A stretch of DNA of 64,000 nucleotides, taken from assembly GCA_036417435.1 (NCBI GenBank), contig CM070900.1, forward strand, positions 34,697,496 to 34,761,495, read 5' to 3'. Under the pieces are notes generated by a model. That model was not told where the DNA came from and made no database searches. It was given only the letters and a program-made list of their open reading frames with translations. This document shows positions 12,401-25,169 of this stretch, one piece after another. This stretch comes from Inia geoffrensis. Its lineage: Eukaryota; Chordata; Mammalia; Artiodactyla; Iniidae. Every line of letters begins with the position of its first letter. Within the stretch, counting starts at the first letter, position 1. The position numbers and the translations under genes are program-made.

Positions 12401-12834
12401 AGATACTGTGGGTGATTGGCCTTCATCTCAACATCAGAATGCTTCTCACTGTAAATGTGAATAGTTCTCCACCAGAAGAATTTGGGGGAGAGGACACAGG
12501 TGCAATGAACCTATACTTAGAACAAGCCAGAAGTATAAGAGAATTAATGTCCTCGGAGTCCATCTTCTACCAATGGCAGCCTGTGAATTGGATACATACC
12601 CTTAGTTTCCACACCCCGTGGAGTGGAGGTGGAGGATAACTCTGAGGTGTGATCTTGTGATGTGGACCATCGTCCTGAGCTCCCTGGCAAGATTAAGCTC
12701 ACAGTGGTAACTAGCTTGATAATGTAAGTAATCTGGGATCACCTACTGGATAAACTGTTTACACTCAAATTCTTGTCTTAGTATCTGCTTCTGGAGTACC
12801 CCAACAAAGAGAAAGATCAATGAAACAATTTCTA

Positions 12835-12960
12835 GCACTATCATTTAATGAACACTGACCTTATAATAGGTACTGCATTAAGCCATCTTCCTGCATTGTC
12901 TCACTTGATCCTAAGAATAGCATTAAGTGAGAGACCATTCTCTCACAACAGATAGGAACT
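12835..12960 (+). repeat. MIR fragment
   Basis: TTTAATGAACACTGACCTTATAATAGGTAC, then CACTTGATCCTAAGAATAGC, resembles the MIR core in a degraded form. Confidence 0.5.
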
Positions 12961-12968
12961 GTTTCTCA

Positions 12969-13050
12969 CTTCAATCTTACTTCTTATATTTTATGACATT
13001 TATATAAAATAGCTTCAATCTTACTTCTTATATTTTATGACATTTATATA
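12969..13050 (+). repeat. 38-bp identical tandem duplication, 44-bp period
   Basis: 12969-13006 and 13013-13050 are identical over 38 bases (CTTCAATCTTACTTC...ATTTATATA), separated by AAATAG. Identity in neutral DNA points to a recent event. Confidence 0.95.
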
Positions 13051-13677
13051 TTTATTGTCTTCCTACAAGACTGAGCAACTTAAAGGCAGGAGTTGTGTCA
13101 GTTGATGTCAGCTAAATGGGTATGTGTTTTGAAATAGTTCCCTGATATCCTTAGAAATGCTTTGAAAGCCAAGGATCTTTTATTTTTCATTTCTGTATCA
13201 GAATAGAAATGTCAGGATAATTAGTCTGATATAGGAAAATGCATTATTTAAATTATAAATTTGGCAAAGAGAAGACATGTTTCATGATTAAACACTTTTG
13301 CAGGAAATTTTAATACATTTTTCAAACATGGTAATGTCTTTGAATAATTTCACTAAACCGAAATTTCACTAAACTCTGTTCTTCTATAACTAAAACCCAG
13401 TGTCATAAAAGACATGAAAAAAGTCTAAAAGGCATGACAAAAGAAGAATGGGAAAGAGTGGGAAAATTGAGAACTGAAAGAAAAGACAAGGATGAAAAAA
13501 AGCCTGCATCCAAATAGGTTCATTCAATCCACTTACAATAATAATGGACTAAATTATTTTAAAAAATCGATCCAATAATTTATTCCAATATATAAATAAT
13601 TTTAATATAATAAGCTATAATTTGATATGATACTTAATAAATGATTTATAACAAATTATAAATAATAAACTATATTC

Positions 13678-13782
13678 CTTTTCACTACATTCCCTCTGAC
13701 CTAACATATAGTGTTATTGTATTTTTTACAAGCCTTTATGTTATAAGCCTATATGTTAGGTCGGAAGGAATGTAGTGAAAAG
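13678..13782. repeat. Imperfect palindrome with 34-bp arms
   Basis: Arm 13678-13711 and arm 13749-13782 are inverted copies with 2 mismatches in 34. The spacer is 37 bp. The arm starts CTTTTCACTACATTCC on the left. No target duplication was seen outside the arms. Confidence 0.92.
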
Positions 13783-15245
13783 AAACGCAGGGAAAAGGTA
13801 ATCTCTTACTAATATTTAAGAAATGAAAATACTAGTTGCTACTGTAGTTTTTAAAACAAGATACTACTTTAAAATGTGCATATTTCAGGGAAATAAAGTG
13901 TTCTGTTACAGTGTTTCTCTGTTTTAACAACCTTGTGATTTACCTCATAATTAAGTTTCTATGTTTCTCATATTGCATTTCAGTATATGTACATACTTTC
14001 AAAATATATGTGTATATATACTTTATATATATTCAGCATATACTGAATACTGTGTGTGCAAAAGACACTGTTTAGTTTTCATATAATGAAAATTCAGTGG
14101 TTGAGTAATTTAGAGACTTGAGCACTATACCCCGTCTTTCTCACATCCTAAAGGTGTGTTCCAGCAACCCTCCTTTCTCTTACATTATTTTTCACCCTCT
14201 AGTGGATCATCCCCATCAGCATATAAAAAGCTGTTATTATTCTCATCTTTAAAAACATCATTAAACTCAAAAATAATAAAAGACACAACCTGATAAAAAA
14301 AATTGGGCAGAAGATCTGAACAGACACCTCACCAAAGAAGATATACAAATTCTTAATTTAACTAGGGAGAAGTTTTCTTTCTTTACTCAGGTGTAAGGTT
14401 TTTTTCTGTTTTTCAATTAATTTCTGGCTAGATTACACTTTGAACAGTGAATGATTTCTATGAAATGTCTACTTTCTAGCATCTACCGAAGTTTATTTCG
14501 AGACCTAATATATGGTCAACTTTTGTAAATGGCCCATAGTTCCTTAAAAATAAAATGTATTCTCTATTCTAATATCCATCTATTATGTTCACTATAATTG
14601 GCTTCTTATTTCATTTTTTGTCAATTAAATATATCATGGACTGAAAGAAATATTAGTTTTACTACTGTTTTATTTTTATAAATGCTTCCTTGTTTTCCTA
14701 TTGATTTTATACTCTGCATTTTGTTCCTCTAATTTTTGTTCTGTAACAATTGAATACATAGAGATCTTAAATCCCTTAAAATGGTTTTCTTGAAAATCAT
14801 TAGTTATCTTGATTCCTTGAATGGAGTGTAAGAAAATCCTTATTTTATACCAAATTTCAGTCTTGATACATACACATATATAGTCCTCTATTATATTTTC
14901 AGAAAAATGTCATACTTTCCCTTATCAATCAATCTATCTATCTATCTTAATGCATTTTTGAGGATTTGGGAAGGAACTACCCTCGTCTGCAGGTAAAAAA
15001 TGGATTTTTTTCTACAAAGATATGATTTGTACAATAATTACACATAATTATATTGATCTCAGGGCATGAGGTACCATTGATTTTTTATAGTAATAGGAAT
15101 AATTTTACCTTGAGACAACCACATTCTTTTAACCAAGTTGTTTTTTATGAACATGCATAAAAATTATAAGATAGCCATCAGAGTTTAAAAGTTCAATCTG
15201 AAGTCTATGGAAGAGGATGGATTAACATGTGAAGGAGTGATATTA
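13783..15245. other. Non-coding DNA with a small LINE-1 piece
   Basis: 14274-14350 (AAAGACACAACCTGATAAAA...GGGCAGAAGATCTGAACAGA) matches L1 ORF2 in plus orientation. The rest is AT-rich; TG/TA-rich sequence lies at 13985-14060. Confidence 0.6.
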
Positions 15246-15259
15246 ATACTGTCCTTACA

Positions 15260-15498
15260 ATAGCTAGTGGGAAGCAGCCGCTTGGCACAGGGATATCAGC
15301 TTGGTGCTTTGTGACTGCCTGGAGGGGTGGGATAGGGAGGGAGGGAGGGAGGGAGGGAGACGCAAGAGGGAAGAAATATGTGAACGTGTGTATATGTATA
15401 ACTGATTCACTTTGTTATAAAGTAGAAACTGACACACCATTGTAGAGCAATTTTACCCCAATAAAGATGTTAAAAAAATAATAAAATTAAATTAAAAA
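15260..15498 (+). mobile_element. LINE-1 3'UTR, 5' truncated
   Basis: TAGCTAGTGGGAAGCAGCCG through CCAATAAAGATGTTAAAAAA, the plus-strand counterpart of the full-length copy's 3'UTR, with a run of seven GGGA units (15335-15358). Flanks 15246-15259 and 15499-15512 match in 13 of 14 bases (ATACTGTCCTTACA / ATACTCTCCTTACA), a target duplication. Confidence 0.9.
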
Positions 15499-15512
15499 AT
15501 ACTCTCCTTACA

Positions 15513-16733
15513 GAAATCTATATGGCAATTTACAATAATTTGTGTTATGTTCTATAAATATTTGAACGTTGTATTGACAGTCTGTGTTAATTATTTTTTA
15601 AAAAGGAAAAGCAAACTGTGGTAAGCACTTGAAAACCCTTGCCCCTAATTCTTTAAAATTCTTATGATATAGCACGAAGTTTTCTTTCCTAATCTATGTA
15701 CAAAACAACCCAATGAGAGTCAAAACGTTCCTACTTATTCCACTGAGGTAAGCAAATAAAATCCTTTAGAGATGGTATCATTGAGCTTTTGTTACCGGTG
15801 CAGAAATTTATAACTACTCTTAGGATAAAGTTTGCTCTGAGAAACTAAGTAGATTTGTTAAATTTATGAGTTTTATCCTGTCTGCACATAATTTCCTATG
15901 TTAAAGATTTCACAGAGAAATCCAGAATACATAATGCAGCACAAGTGATATTATGTATCTTAAGTTCAGGAATAGAACTGTCAGTTCTCCTTCATGACAG
16001 TAAAACAACTATTTCTGGACTGTGTTTTAACTTAAGCAGTTGCCGTAAGTATCATTTACACACAACTAAGACACACTCATTAGGTCAGTGAATATATTGA
16101 GGAAAACAACATTTTAGTGATTATGGATACTGCTGTCTACAGCAGTGCCACAAATTCTGCAAAGTTCATAATTCAAATTACAAAAGATAATAAAAATAGA
16201 AAACACCTTTACATAATAGAGATCGTGCTCTTTGTTTAAAAGCAAAGCCACAAACATAATTGATCACTATGTCTTGCACAGTATCAATACTTTGTAGATG
16301 GTAGATGCCAGATTCATGCTTGTTGATTGACAGATATATCAGGCTGCTATATAGACAAGCTATTAAGAACATACTACTTTATCATGGATTATCCACTGGC
16401 TAGTAATTTAATGAGAAATTGTTGGGGAACTATATACATAAAAGTCAAAATTCTTTCTCTTGGTTGAATATACAGGGATAATAGTTTCTCCTTCTCTATA
16501 CCAGCCCACTACAAGCAAGTACTTCCTTGAATTGTAGGAAATGGATAATGTGATTATATAAAAGTATATATACAGTTTGTAAAAAAAATAAAGGTATATA
16601 TACAAACTCAAAAAAAAATGTTTGAGGGGCTGTTTGACAATAAAAGCAATACAAGTCAACCATGATCTATGGCCAACATGTCATCTTAGGCTTAATTAAT
16701 AGAATATGAGACGAGATAATAAATCTATTATTG
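15513..16733. other. Non-coding, nothing recognised
   Basis: AT-rich unique-looking sequence. Short open frames here have no recognisable protein features. Confidence 0.55.
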
Positions 16734-16740
16734 GATTAAA

Positions 16741-17100
16741 TTTTTTTAAATTTATTTTTAGCTATGTTGGGTCTTCATTGCTGTGTGGGCTTTCTCTAGT
16801 TGTGGCAAGCAGGGGCTGCTCTTCATCGCGGTGTGCAGGCTTCTCATTGCGGTGGCTTCTCTTGTTGCGGAGCATGGGCTCTAGGCACACGGGCTTCAGT
16901 AGTGGTGGCACATGGGTTTCAGTAGTTGTGGCTCTCGGGCTCAGGAGTTGTGTCTCATGGGCTCTAGAGTGCAGGCTCAGTAGTTGTGGCGCTTGGGCTT
17001 AGTTGCTCTGTGGTATGTAAGATCTTCTAGGACTAGGGCTCGAACCCGTGTCCCCTGCATTGGCAGACAGATTTGTAACCACTGCGCCACCAGGGAAGCC
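16741..17100 (-). mobile_element. CHR-1-type long SINE, near full length
   Basis: Minus orientation. The tRNA head is at the high end (GCGCCACCAGGGAAGCC; GGGCTCGAACCCGTGTCCCC is the antisense B box). The body has repeated AGTAGTTGTGGC units, and the T-rich tail complement is at the low end. GATTAAA at 16734-16740 and 17105-17111 is a probable target duplication. Confidence 0.92.
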
Positions 17101-17439
17101 CCCAGATTAAAATTTTTTGACTATTTATTTTCAGTTCTGAGCCCACACTTAAAAAAAAAAAAAGAGATGGCACCAACCCGCTGGAGTGAGGCAGAGCGAG
17201 ACTGCAAAGATGCCCATCCCCAGACAGCATTCTAGTTTTCAGAATGCTGTTATGCACCTGGTAGAAAATTACTAAATACTTAACTACTCATGGCGCCTAT
17301 TGATGATGTAAGGTAGGTAGAGAATTTAATGCAGGATGGCTGTGCTGAAAACGTTTTACTGATAAGGTGTTCCTTTTCAGTATACCTTTAGATTTTGCAA
17401 TGATTGTATTTTAGCCACACAAATTCAACTCTATATTTT

Positions 17440-17590
17440 TCAGCTGAGGGAGGAAAAGAGAGAGAGAAGGAGTGAGGGAGTGAAGAGGAGCAAGAGGGAG
17501 AGAGTGAGGGAAGAGGTGGGAGAGAATGAGAGAGAGAGATGGAGAGAATGAGAGAGAGAGATGGAGAGAAGGAGAGAGGGAGAGAAATAG
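17440..17590 (+). repeat. Polypurine tract
   Basis: About 150 bases almost wholly A and G with rare T, including two copies of AGAGAGAGATGGAGAGAATG or its close variant. Such tracts can form triplex (H-DNA). Confidence 0.9.
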
Positions 17591-17599
17591 ATGACAATT

Positions 17600-20162
17600 T
17601 AAAAAGCATGGATGGCCCTATCGGCCATTTCTCACCATGAGTATATGGGCTGGAGTAATCTTGAAATGACAGAAGCGAATTTCCCATTTTCTCATTCATT
17701 TCCTCTTACCCAGAGTGTATCTTGTGACCTGGGCTTCTAGTATTTACAGAAATGTAATTTTCACCACATGACTTTTCTAATATGTACTGAACAAAACTGG
17801 ACATATGGTCTGTTTTACATGGGCATTTTAAAGAATTAAAGCCTATTTTTGGTAGCATATAATTCTTACCTTACATACTGGCTTTGAAAGCAAATCCCAT
17901 ATGCTGTATTCCTCCATAGTATACATCCTATATGTATTTCAGAAAAGTTAAATGTGTAACATTTTATATCATAGATACATTAAAGTTTTTTAAAAAAAAT
18001 TGAAGTAGCCACACAGTAACAAAGGTATTGTCTTTCAGAATTGGCACTTCTCAAAGAAGAGAGGCTAAGATATCTGTAGTCTCTTTTAGGGCAAAATAAA
18101 TGTTGCTCTTTAAAAGTAATCACTCTTTCTGTCCTGCCCACATTATGATGCCTCCTGGAAGTCTTTTCAAATATGTTTGTGCCTCCTTTGATTGAAAAGA
18201 ATGTTTGGAAAGGAACAGTGTCTTACTAGAATTGTATCAAAATGACGAGCAATAGTTGCTGGGGTTAACAATAGTAAAATATACATACGAGTAAAAATGG
18301 AAAGTCAAATCTTTCTACATTTAATTATGTATTAAGATAGAGGCACTGAGTTTCACATGTTTCTAACTTAAGTCATTATACATAAGGGATGCATACAGCA
18401 AACATCTGTAAGTATGGCCATTATTTTTGAAGATGTCTGGAGTGTTGGGACTGATCACTCTAATTGCATATTTTTTCTTTTTATACATAACTTAATCTGT
18501 GTTTGAGAAAGGTGGTCCTTAATAGTTATGGATAGTCATGTTTATTCAAATGATGAAAAATAAGGTTATAAGCAGAAAAAAACCACAACTTTGTAGACTG
18601 AATTACAATTTTATTATACCTTTAAAGAAGGAAATTAAATGTTTACATCATCTCCATGTGGAGATATTTTGCGGCAGGAATAGATACTATAATTTGTCTG
18701 TAGTACAGATATTCCTGTATTGATCACACTCACTCAGGAAATGCGCAGAATTCAAATCACCATAAAATTAGTTCAGTCAAGACAGATTAAAACACAAAAT
18801 GGTTTAAACTGTCGGGGTACTTCGGACACACACATATAAATATGTGTATATACATGCATATATATGTATACGTATGTGTATATATATATATGTATCCTGG
18901 TATATTTGGAGATATACATACCACTCTTTAGTAATAATGATAAAAAGAAGAAAAAGAATACTACTAGAAACATGATGAAGGTAAAATCACCATTTCAGCT
19001 ATAAATTAAATTCAGCTTTTTCCACACTAACATCTTGGTGACTATAAAACTTTCATTTTGATTTGTTATCCAGGCCATCAAGAAAAGCATGTTTATTATA
19101 TTATACTTACTGAATGTCATTACCTGAATATTAACAGTTAAGCTGCCTTTAAGAGGTATGAAATGCTAGAAATTCTGAGTGTTCTTTTTATACTATTTTT
19201 TTGCATTTACTGGAAGATTTTGGTCAATAAAATATTCAGTCAATTATTAAGGTCAATTCAAATATGAAATATGGAAAGGTTTTTTCCTTCAGCTCTTCTA
19301 GGAAAAATCCTACCCAATGAGAAAAATTCACCCTAGGAATTGCTTTATCTATAAGACTAAAGAGTGTGTTAATGTAAGTCATTATTTTGAAATAGTAGAT
19401 AGCAGTTGAATAAGCAGTGTTAGCAAGGCTGTATTATGGGAATAGTTCTACCAAGCCCTTGTATATACAAGCTATAGCCATATAATGCCTCACAGGAAAA
19501 GGAAAGAACAAACTTGAATATGCCTGCAAGATAAATAGGAGAGGAAGACTGGGACATCATATCTATAGGTAACTTCACAGTTTTTATTCCTCAAATGTCC
19601 CTTGTTGTCAACTATACTTTAAACTACTTCCGCATTTCTTTCAGTATTTGCTGCAGTTTTAAGAGTTTCTCCAACCTCACAGTGTATAAACTCAAAAATA
19701 TATAAATAAATAAGAAGCAGTATAAACTATTTTAGAGCTTTTTTTCCCTTACCAGTTTTCTACAGTGGCCCAAGAAACACATCAAAAAAGCTTTGAACAA
19801 CAGCTCTAAATCTGCCTCATACTGCCATAAATGGAGGTTCATATAACAATATTGCCTCTCTTTAGGTTTACAGAAGACACAGAGAAACTATCTACACTAT
19901 AAATTTATCTTTGAAATACTCCAAAAGAGTTTTAAAAATGCAAAAAGGGGAGATAATATGTGTTCTCTTTTCTTTCTTCAAAGAGACTTTAAAATGTTTG
20001 CAGTATTTGAGAGCTAAGAAAAATACTTGTATAATGGGAAATCTCTAAAGTTTTATTTTTCTAGCATGTTCCTGTTGTTGTCAGTAAAACAGAGATTTGA
20101 GTGCAGATTTTCTTGCTATTCAGATAAAACCAATTTCCAGACTAGATCTTCAATTTGACCTT
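17600..20162. other. Non-coding DNA with a TA/TG microsatellite
   Basis: Mostly unique. 18826-18896 is alternating purine-pyrimidine (ACACACATATAAATATGTGT, TATGTGTATATATATATA). No gene is supported. Confidence 0.6.
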
Positions 20163-20177
20163 AAAAATAATATCCCC

Positions 20178-20390
20178 GGGCTTCCCCGGTGGCGCAGTGG
20201 TTGAGAGTCCGCCTGCCGATGCAGGGGATACGGGTTCGTGCCCCGGTCTGGGAAGATCCCACATGCCGCGGAGCGGCTGGGCCCGTGAGCCATGGCCGCT
20301 GAGCCTGCGCGTCCGGAGCCTGTCCTCCGCAACGGGAGAGGCCACAACAGTGAGAGGCCCGCATACCGCAAAAAAAAAAAAAAAAAAAAA
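20178..20390 (+). mobile_element. CHR-2-type SINE
   Basis: Well preserved head and body and a pure A tail. The flanks AAAATAATATCCCC (20164-20177 and 20391-20404) are an exact 14-bp target duplication. Confidence 0.95.
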
Positions 20391-20954
20391 AAAATAATAT
20401 CCCCCTCCTCATGTATGTCTAAAAGAAAGAGCTGAGAAATACTGCTTTAAGTTATTATAGTTTGAGCCATATTTTCTGTATTTGCTATTCAGTTATAATG
20501 TCATGAGTTAGAGTGCTATAAAGTTAACCAAACTCGGAGAGACACAGAGATCAGTTCTATTAAAAGCACACGTGACTGCCTATGGAAACTTCAGAAAATC
20601 ACTTGACCACTTGTGCCCTCTATTTTCTTTTCCATAAGATGAGAATAATGGTACCTTCTCATGTGGATTTCACTGAGATTCTAAGAGGATCAACTCAAAA
20701 AAATCAGTTTCAAGTGCTTTGAAATGTATAAAACATGAGGACAGCATTAAAATATTATCAATAACATGATGAGGATAGGTGAAATTTCATAGGATGAATA
20801 AGCCCACAAATAGAGATCTATGTCATTTTGCTTTCATGATTAAACTTGGAAATTTTCCCATTTTGTCTTATAATTTAGTTAACTGGTACATGTACATTGA
20901 GATTTGTATCAAAAGGAGACCTTTAAATTTGTTTAAATATGAAGATTTTAATGA

Positions 20955-21800
20955 TAGTAAGTCTTCCAATCCATGAACATAATGTCTTTCCATTTGTTTG
21001 TGTCTTCTTTAATTTCTTTCATCGACGTATTATAGTTTTCAGTATGTAGGTCTTTCATCTCTTTTGTTAGATTTATTCCTAAGTATTTTGTTCCTTTTGA
21101 TGCTATCATAAATGGGATTTTTTCTTAATTTCTTTTTCAGATAGGTCATTACTAGTGTATAGAAATGCAACTGATTTTTGGTATGTTGATTTTGTATCCT
21201 GCAACTTGGCAATCTAAATGGCTATTGAGAGATGAATAGATAAAGAAGATATGATATATACATACAATGTAATATTATTTGGTTTTAAAATAAAAGAGCA
21301 ACATGGATGGACTTGGAAGTCTGTGCTAAGTGTGATGTCAGTCACAGAAGGGCAAGTAACTGCTTGATTCTATTTATATGAGAAAAGTGAAATATTCAAA
21401 CTTACAGAAGCAGAAAATAGAATAGCGGTTGCCAGGGGATGGGAGAAGGGGAAAATAGGGAGCTGTTCAATGGGTATAGAGTTGTAAAAGATGAATAAAT
21501 TCTAGAGATCTGCTGCACAACAGAGTGCCTATAGTTAATAGTACTGTATTGTGCACTTAAGAATTGTTAAGAGGGTAGGTGTCATGTTAAATGTCCTTAT
21601 CCCAACAAAGAAAAAAGAAAGAAAAGAAAAGGGACACTAGGAAACTTTTGGAGGTGATGGATATATTTGTAAAGTTGATTATGGTGATGATATCACTGAT
21701 GTATGCATATGTCCAAACACATCAGATTGTATATATTAAATACATGCAGATTTTTGTGTATAGATTATACCTAAAAGCTACAAAAATATGTTAAATAAAA
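20955..21800 (+). mobile_element. Old LINE-1 with inverted 5' part
   Basis: 20955-21215 is antisense ORF2 (GTCTTCCAATCCATGAACAT, TTTATTCCTAAGTATTTTGT, TTTTGTATCCTGCAACTTGG). 21220-21610 is plus-orientation old L1 3'UTR (AGCGGTTGCCAGGGGATGGG). 21640-21795 is the terminal part (GGAGGTGATGGATATATTTG, GTATATATTAAATACATGCA). Antisense 5' piece followed by direct 3' piece is the twin-priming layout; no duplication is visible. Confidence 0.7.
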
Positions 21801-24495
21801 CTAGAGTACATGCACAGACACATAGACATAGACACACACACAAAGACACTAAAGAATAAACTGTAAGTCTGTTGTACCATGCAAAAATAAACTACTATTG
21901 TGAATTATTGATGTTACATCACAGACCTCCTTCCAAATAATGAGAGTAGCACTGATTTTAAAAAAGGAATAAGAGTAAAATTAAAAAGGAACTTTTAATG
22001 AAACTTGTAGGAAAAGTCATTTTATTGTTCATTCCTTTTCCTATGGAGTCAAATAAGTTGAACTATATGAGCTTATAGACATGATCACTTGAAAGAAATA
22101 ATTTGTATAGTGTTATTTGGGCTTGTTTGCTCTGTTCATTAGTTTAAAATGTTAGTCTTTAAAACAAATCCTTTTTAAATTACTTGAACTTTCTGAGTTT
22201 ATCTTCTGAGAAATTGACCTCATGGATAAATGCTTGATTGATTTGAAAAGGAAATTGGGTAGGCACAATTACAGCATTTCACAGGAGTCTAGAATTTATA
22301 CTAAAAAAAAGGAAGTAATTTTGCCACTTGACAAATGGAGAAACATTTTCATTCATCGACTGACACTCCTAAAAGCAGTTTAAACATTTATTTTCTAAAG
22401 GTGTCATCATAGTATATATGAAACATGGACTTTAGTTTCTCACATCATTTGAAGAAGAAATAGTTGACATCACTGATTTGTTGAGCTCAAAGTGGCTAGT
22501 TAGCTACATTAGTTATAATCTGATGACTTTTACTTTTTCCAAGGAATTATAGTCTCTACTTTTCTCTCAGAGCCCAGAGTGATTTTTACTTTGCTGAGGG
22601 TAGATTCGTGCTTGGCAACCTCTTGTAATTCTAATTATTGACATGTTCTGGTCAGGAGTTATCAGCTGAGCAATCTTGCGGTAGATAAGCACTCAAGTTA
22701 GTGAGCTGCTGCACATATCTCACTACTAATCTAAATGGTATTTGTTTTTGGATGTCAGAAACAGTGTCTGTTACAGGAAGAGTCCTCCTTATATGTTGAA
22801 AGAGAGACATACCCTGATGCTTCTCCCAGTGTCTAAACCCAAAATGCCCGCACACTGAAGTGTGAAACATTGAACAGTAGAATAGAGAGTTGAACAAACT
22901 CAAGTCAAGAGTATATCAAGTGATAGTGTTTCATGGGGCTAATCACTTTACTTTCCAGCTTTCAGTGTTTTTATATAAAATGGAGATGTCAGACTAATTG
23001 CTCTCTATCCTTCCCTCCTGCGCTATCATTCCATTAATATGTGTCTAAAACTTCACTGAGTCCTTTGAGATGCAGCTGCCAAACAGCGGAAATTTGATTC
23101 CTCACAGGGTTGTTCTGAGGCATAAATAAGTACAGGGTTGCACAATGTATTAACTAAAGTTTGCCTCTTTTTATCCTTTACGTAACCTCTTGAAAGACAG
23201 TGTGCCTCTAGCATTGAGTGATTTTTCTGTTTTCCTCAAGGAGCGAACAAAGTTGAAATTTAATTCAGGAAAGGGTACACATTGGAGATAATTGCGGTGA
23301 AATCATGCTAATAATTTTGAGAACTAAAGTGTTTTTTCATAAACTACTCTGTAGTCATGATCCAGTTAATCATCATAATATCTCCTTGAGGGAGTTAAGT
23401 AGATGAATAAAGATGCCCATTTTTACTTTAAGCATTGCCTTCCCCAGGTTTATTTTTAACACTAATTACCTCTTAGAGTATGATGAAGTATTCCAATAAT
23501 AACACATATGCTTTTTTCATGTGGCCAAAAGTATATTCTCTTACAGATATATTTCATGGATTTGATGATATTTCAAGAAAAGTAATTATGTACCACAACT
23601 TAGTGAATTCTGAGTTCTTCCTGATTTTACAAACAAGAATTTAACAACTCAATGCAATTGACTAGCCTTCATGAATTTATCAGCTCTTCCATTAATTTAC
23701 TGTGTTCTTGCCCAAATTCTTTAACTTTTTTGTTCCTCATTATAAAAGACTGATAATTTAGTTGTTTTGTCAATATTTAAATTACTTAGATGAATTATAC
23801 AAATTCAAAATAATGTTATTGTCAGTATGTCTGATATCATTTATCTATTTATCCATTGACATGGAAAATGCCAGTGAAAACAATGACTAGCTGTTCCAAA
23901 TCCCAACAATCCTAACACTTTCTCAAATTTGTACAAATGTAACTACAAAGTTACATTTCTATGTATGCATAATGCATGTAAAAAGCATACATCTAACTAG
24001 GTCTCACTTCCTTATCTTTTTGTTTTTCATTGAACAAGTGAATCATAAGTAAGATAGAAATAAAATTGGGAGCTTTCTTTAGAAGTATTTGGTATTTATA
24101 GAATTGGACATGACACTGGTAGTAATATGCTCCTGTTCTCTCATTCTCCAATGTATTGAAGCTGTGTAGGAGAGTGAATTTGATGACTGACTACCACTAA
24201 CCAGCTCTGTAGACTTGGCTAAAACCTCGACCTTATTTTTTTGCAGTTTTGTAACTAGGTCAATAATTTCTAATTCGTTGAACTGTTAGTGTTAGGTAAG
24301 ACAATATATTCAAAGCACTTGATATATTGAAAATACATAAGGAGGAACAGAGGGTGACAAAAGAGGTGAAACTGTGTGCTCCTTTGTTCAAAGAGCTACC
24401 AAGTGAATTCTTCTTTTTGTTCTATTAGAAAGAATTCTCTTCGATTCAGTTTTCTAACACCCTTCTCTCCTCCCCTCCTGGACAAGGCCAGGGAT
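21801..24495. other. Non-coding, nothing recognised
   Basis: Unique-looking AT-rich DNA. No repeat family or coding signal could be named. Confidence 0.55.
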
Positions 24496-24509
24496 AAAGA
24501 ATGCATAGG

Positions 24510-24779
24510 GCTTATATATACTACCAAGTGTAAAATAGATAGCTAGCGGGAAGCAGCCACATAACACAGGGAGATCAGCTTAGTGCTTTGTGACCACCTA
24601 GAAGGGTGGGATAGAGAGAGTGGGAGGGAGATGCCAGAGGGCGGGGATATGGGGATATATGTATACGTATAGCTGATTCACTTTGTTATACAGCAGAAAC
24701 TAACACTCCATTGTAAAGCAAATATACTCCAATGAAGATGTTAAAAATATATAAAATAAAATAAAATTAACTTAAAAAA
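24510..24779 (+). mobile_element. LINE-1 3'UTR, 5' truncated
   Basis: TATATACTACCAAGTGTAAA, GATAGCTAGCGGGAAGCAGC through CCAATGAAGATGTTAAAAAT and an A-rich tail. Exact 14-bp target duplication AAAGAATGCATAGG at 24496-24509 and 24780-24793. Confidence 0.93.
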
Positions 24780-24959
24780 AAAGAATGCATAGGCGTCAAC
24801 CTATGAACCTTTCTATTTACCTCCATATTCTTAGCTTCCACTGCAGCAGTTTCTACTGAGAAACAGAATGAACAAGTTTGGGGAGTGAGCCAATTTGGCA
24901 AAGATCAGTCATCACTTCCTGTGTTACTTAATGCCCCTAGCAGAGCATGGCACTCACTT

Positions 24960-25166
24960 ACCCATGTCTTCCTCATTCCTGCCATATTGTGTTATAAATA
25001 TCTCTATTAACACTTCTTTCCCTAGATTCTAATTATCTGTTGATGTTTCTCTTTTCACCAGACAGAGTTCCTTGAGGAAATAGTATATATATCACGTTTC
25101 CTTTTTCTAAATTTCTGCACAGCTCAGGCACATTATAAGTGCTCAGTATGAATGAATGAAGTTTAT
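24960..25166 (+). mobile_element. LINE-2 3' end
   Basis: CAGACAGAGTTCCTTGAGGA, GCTCAGGCACATTATAAGTG and CTCAGTATGAATGAATGAAG follow the L2 3' terminus. Confidence 0.8.
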
Positions 25167-25169
25167 ATT

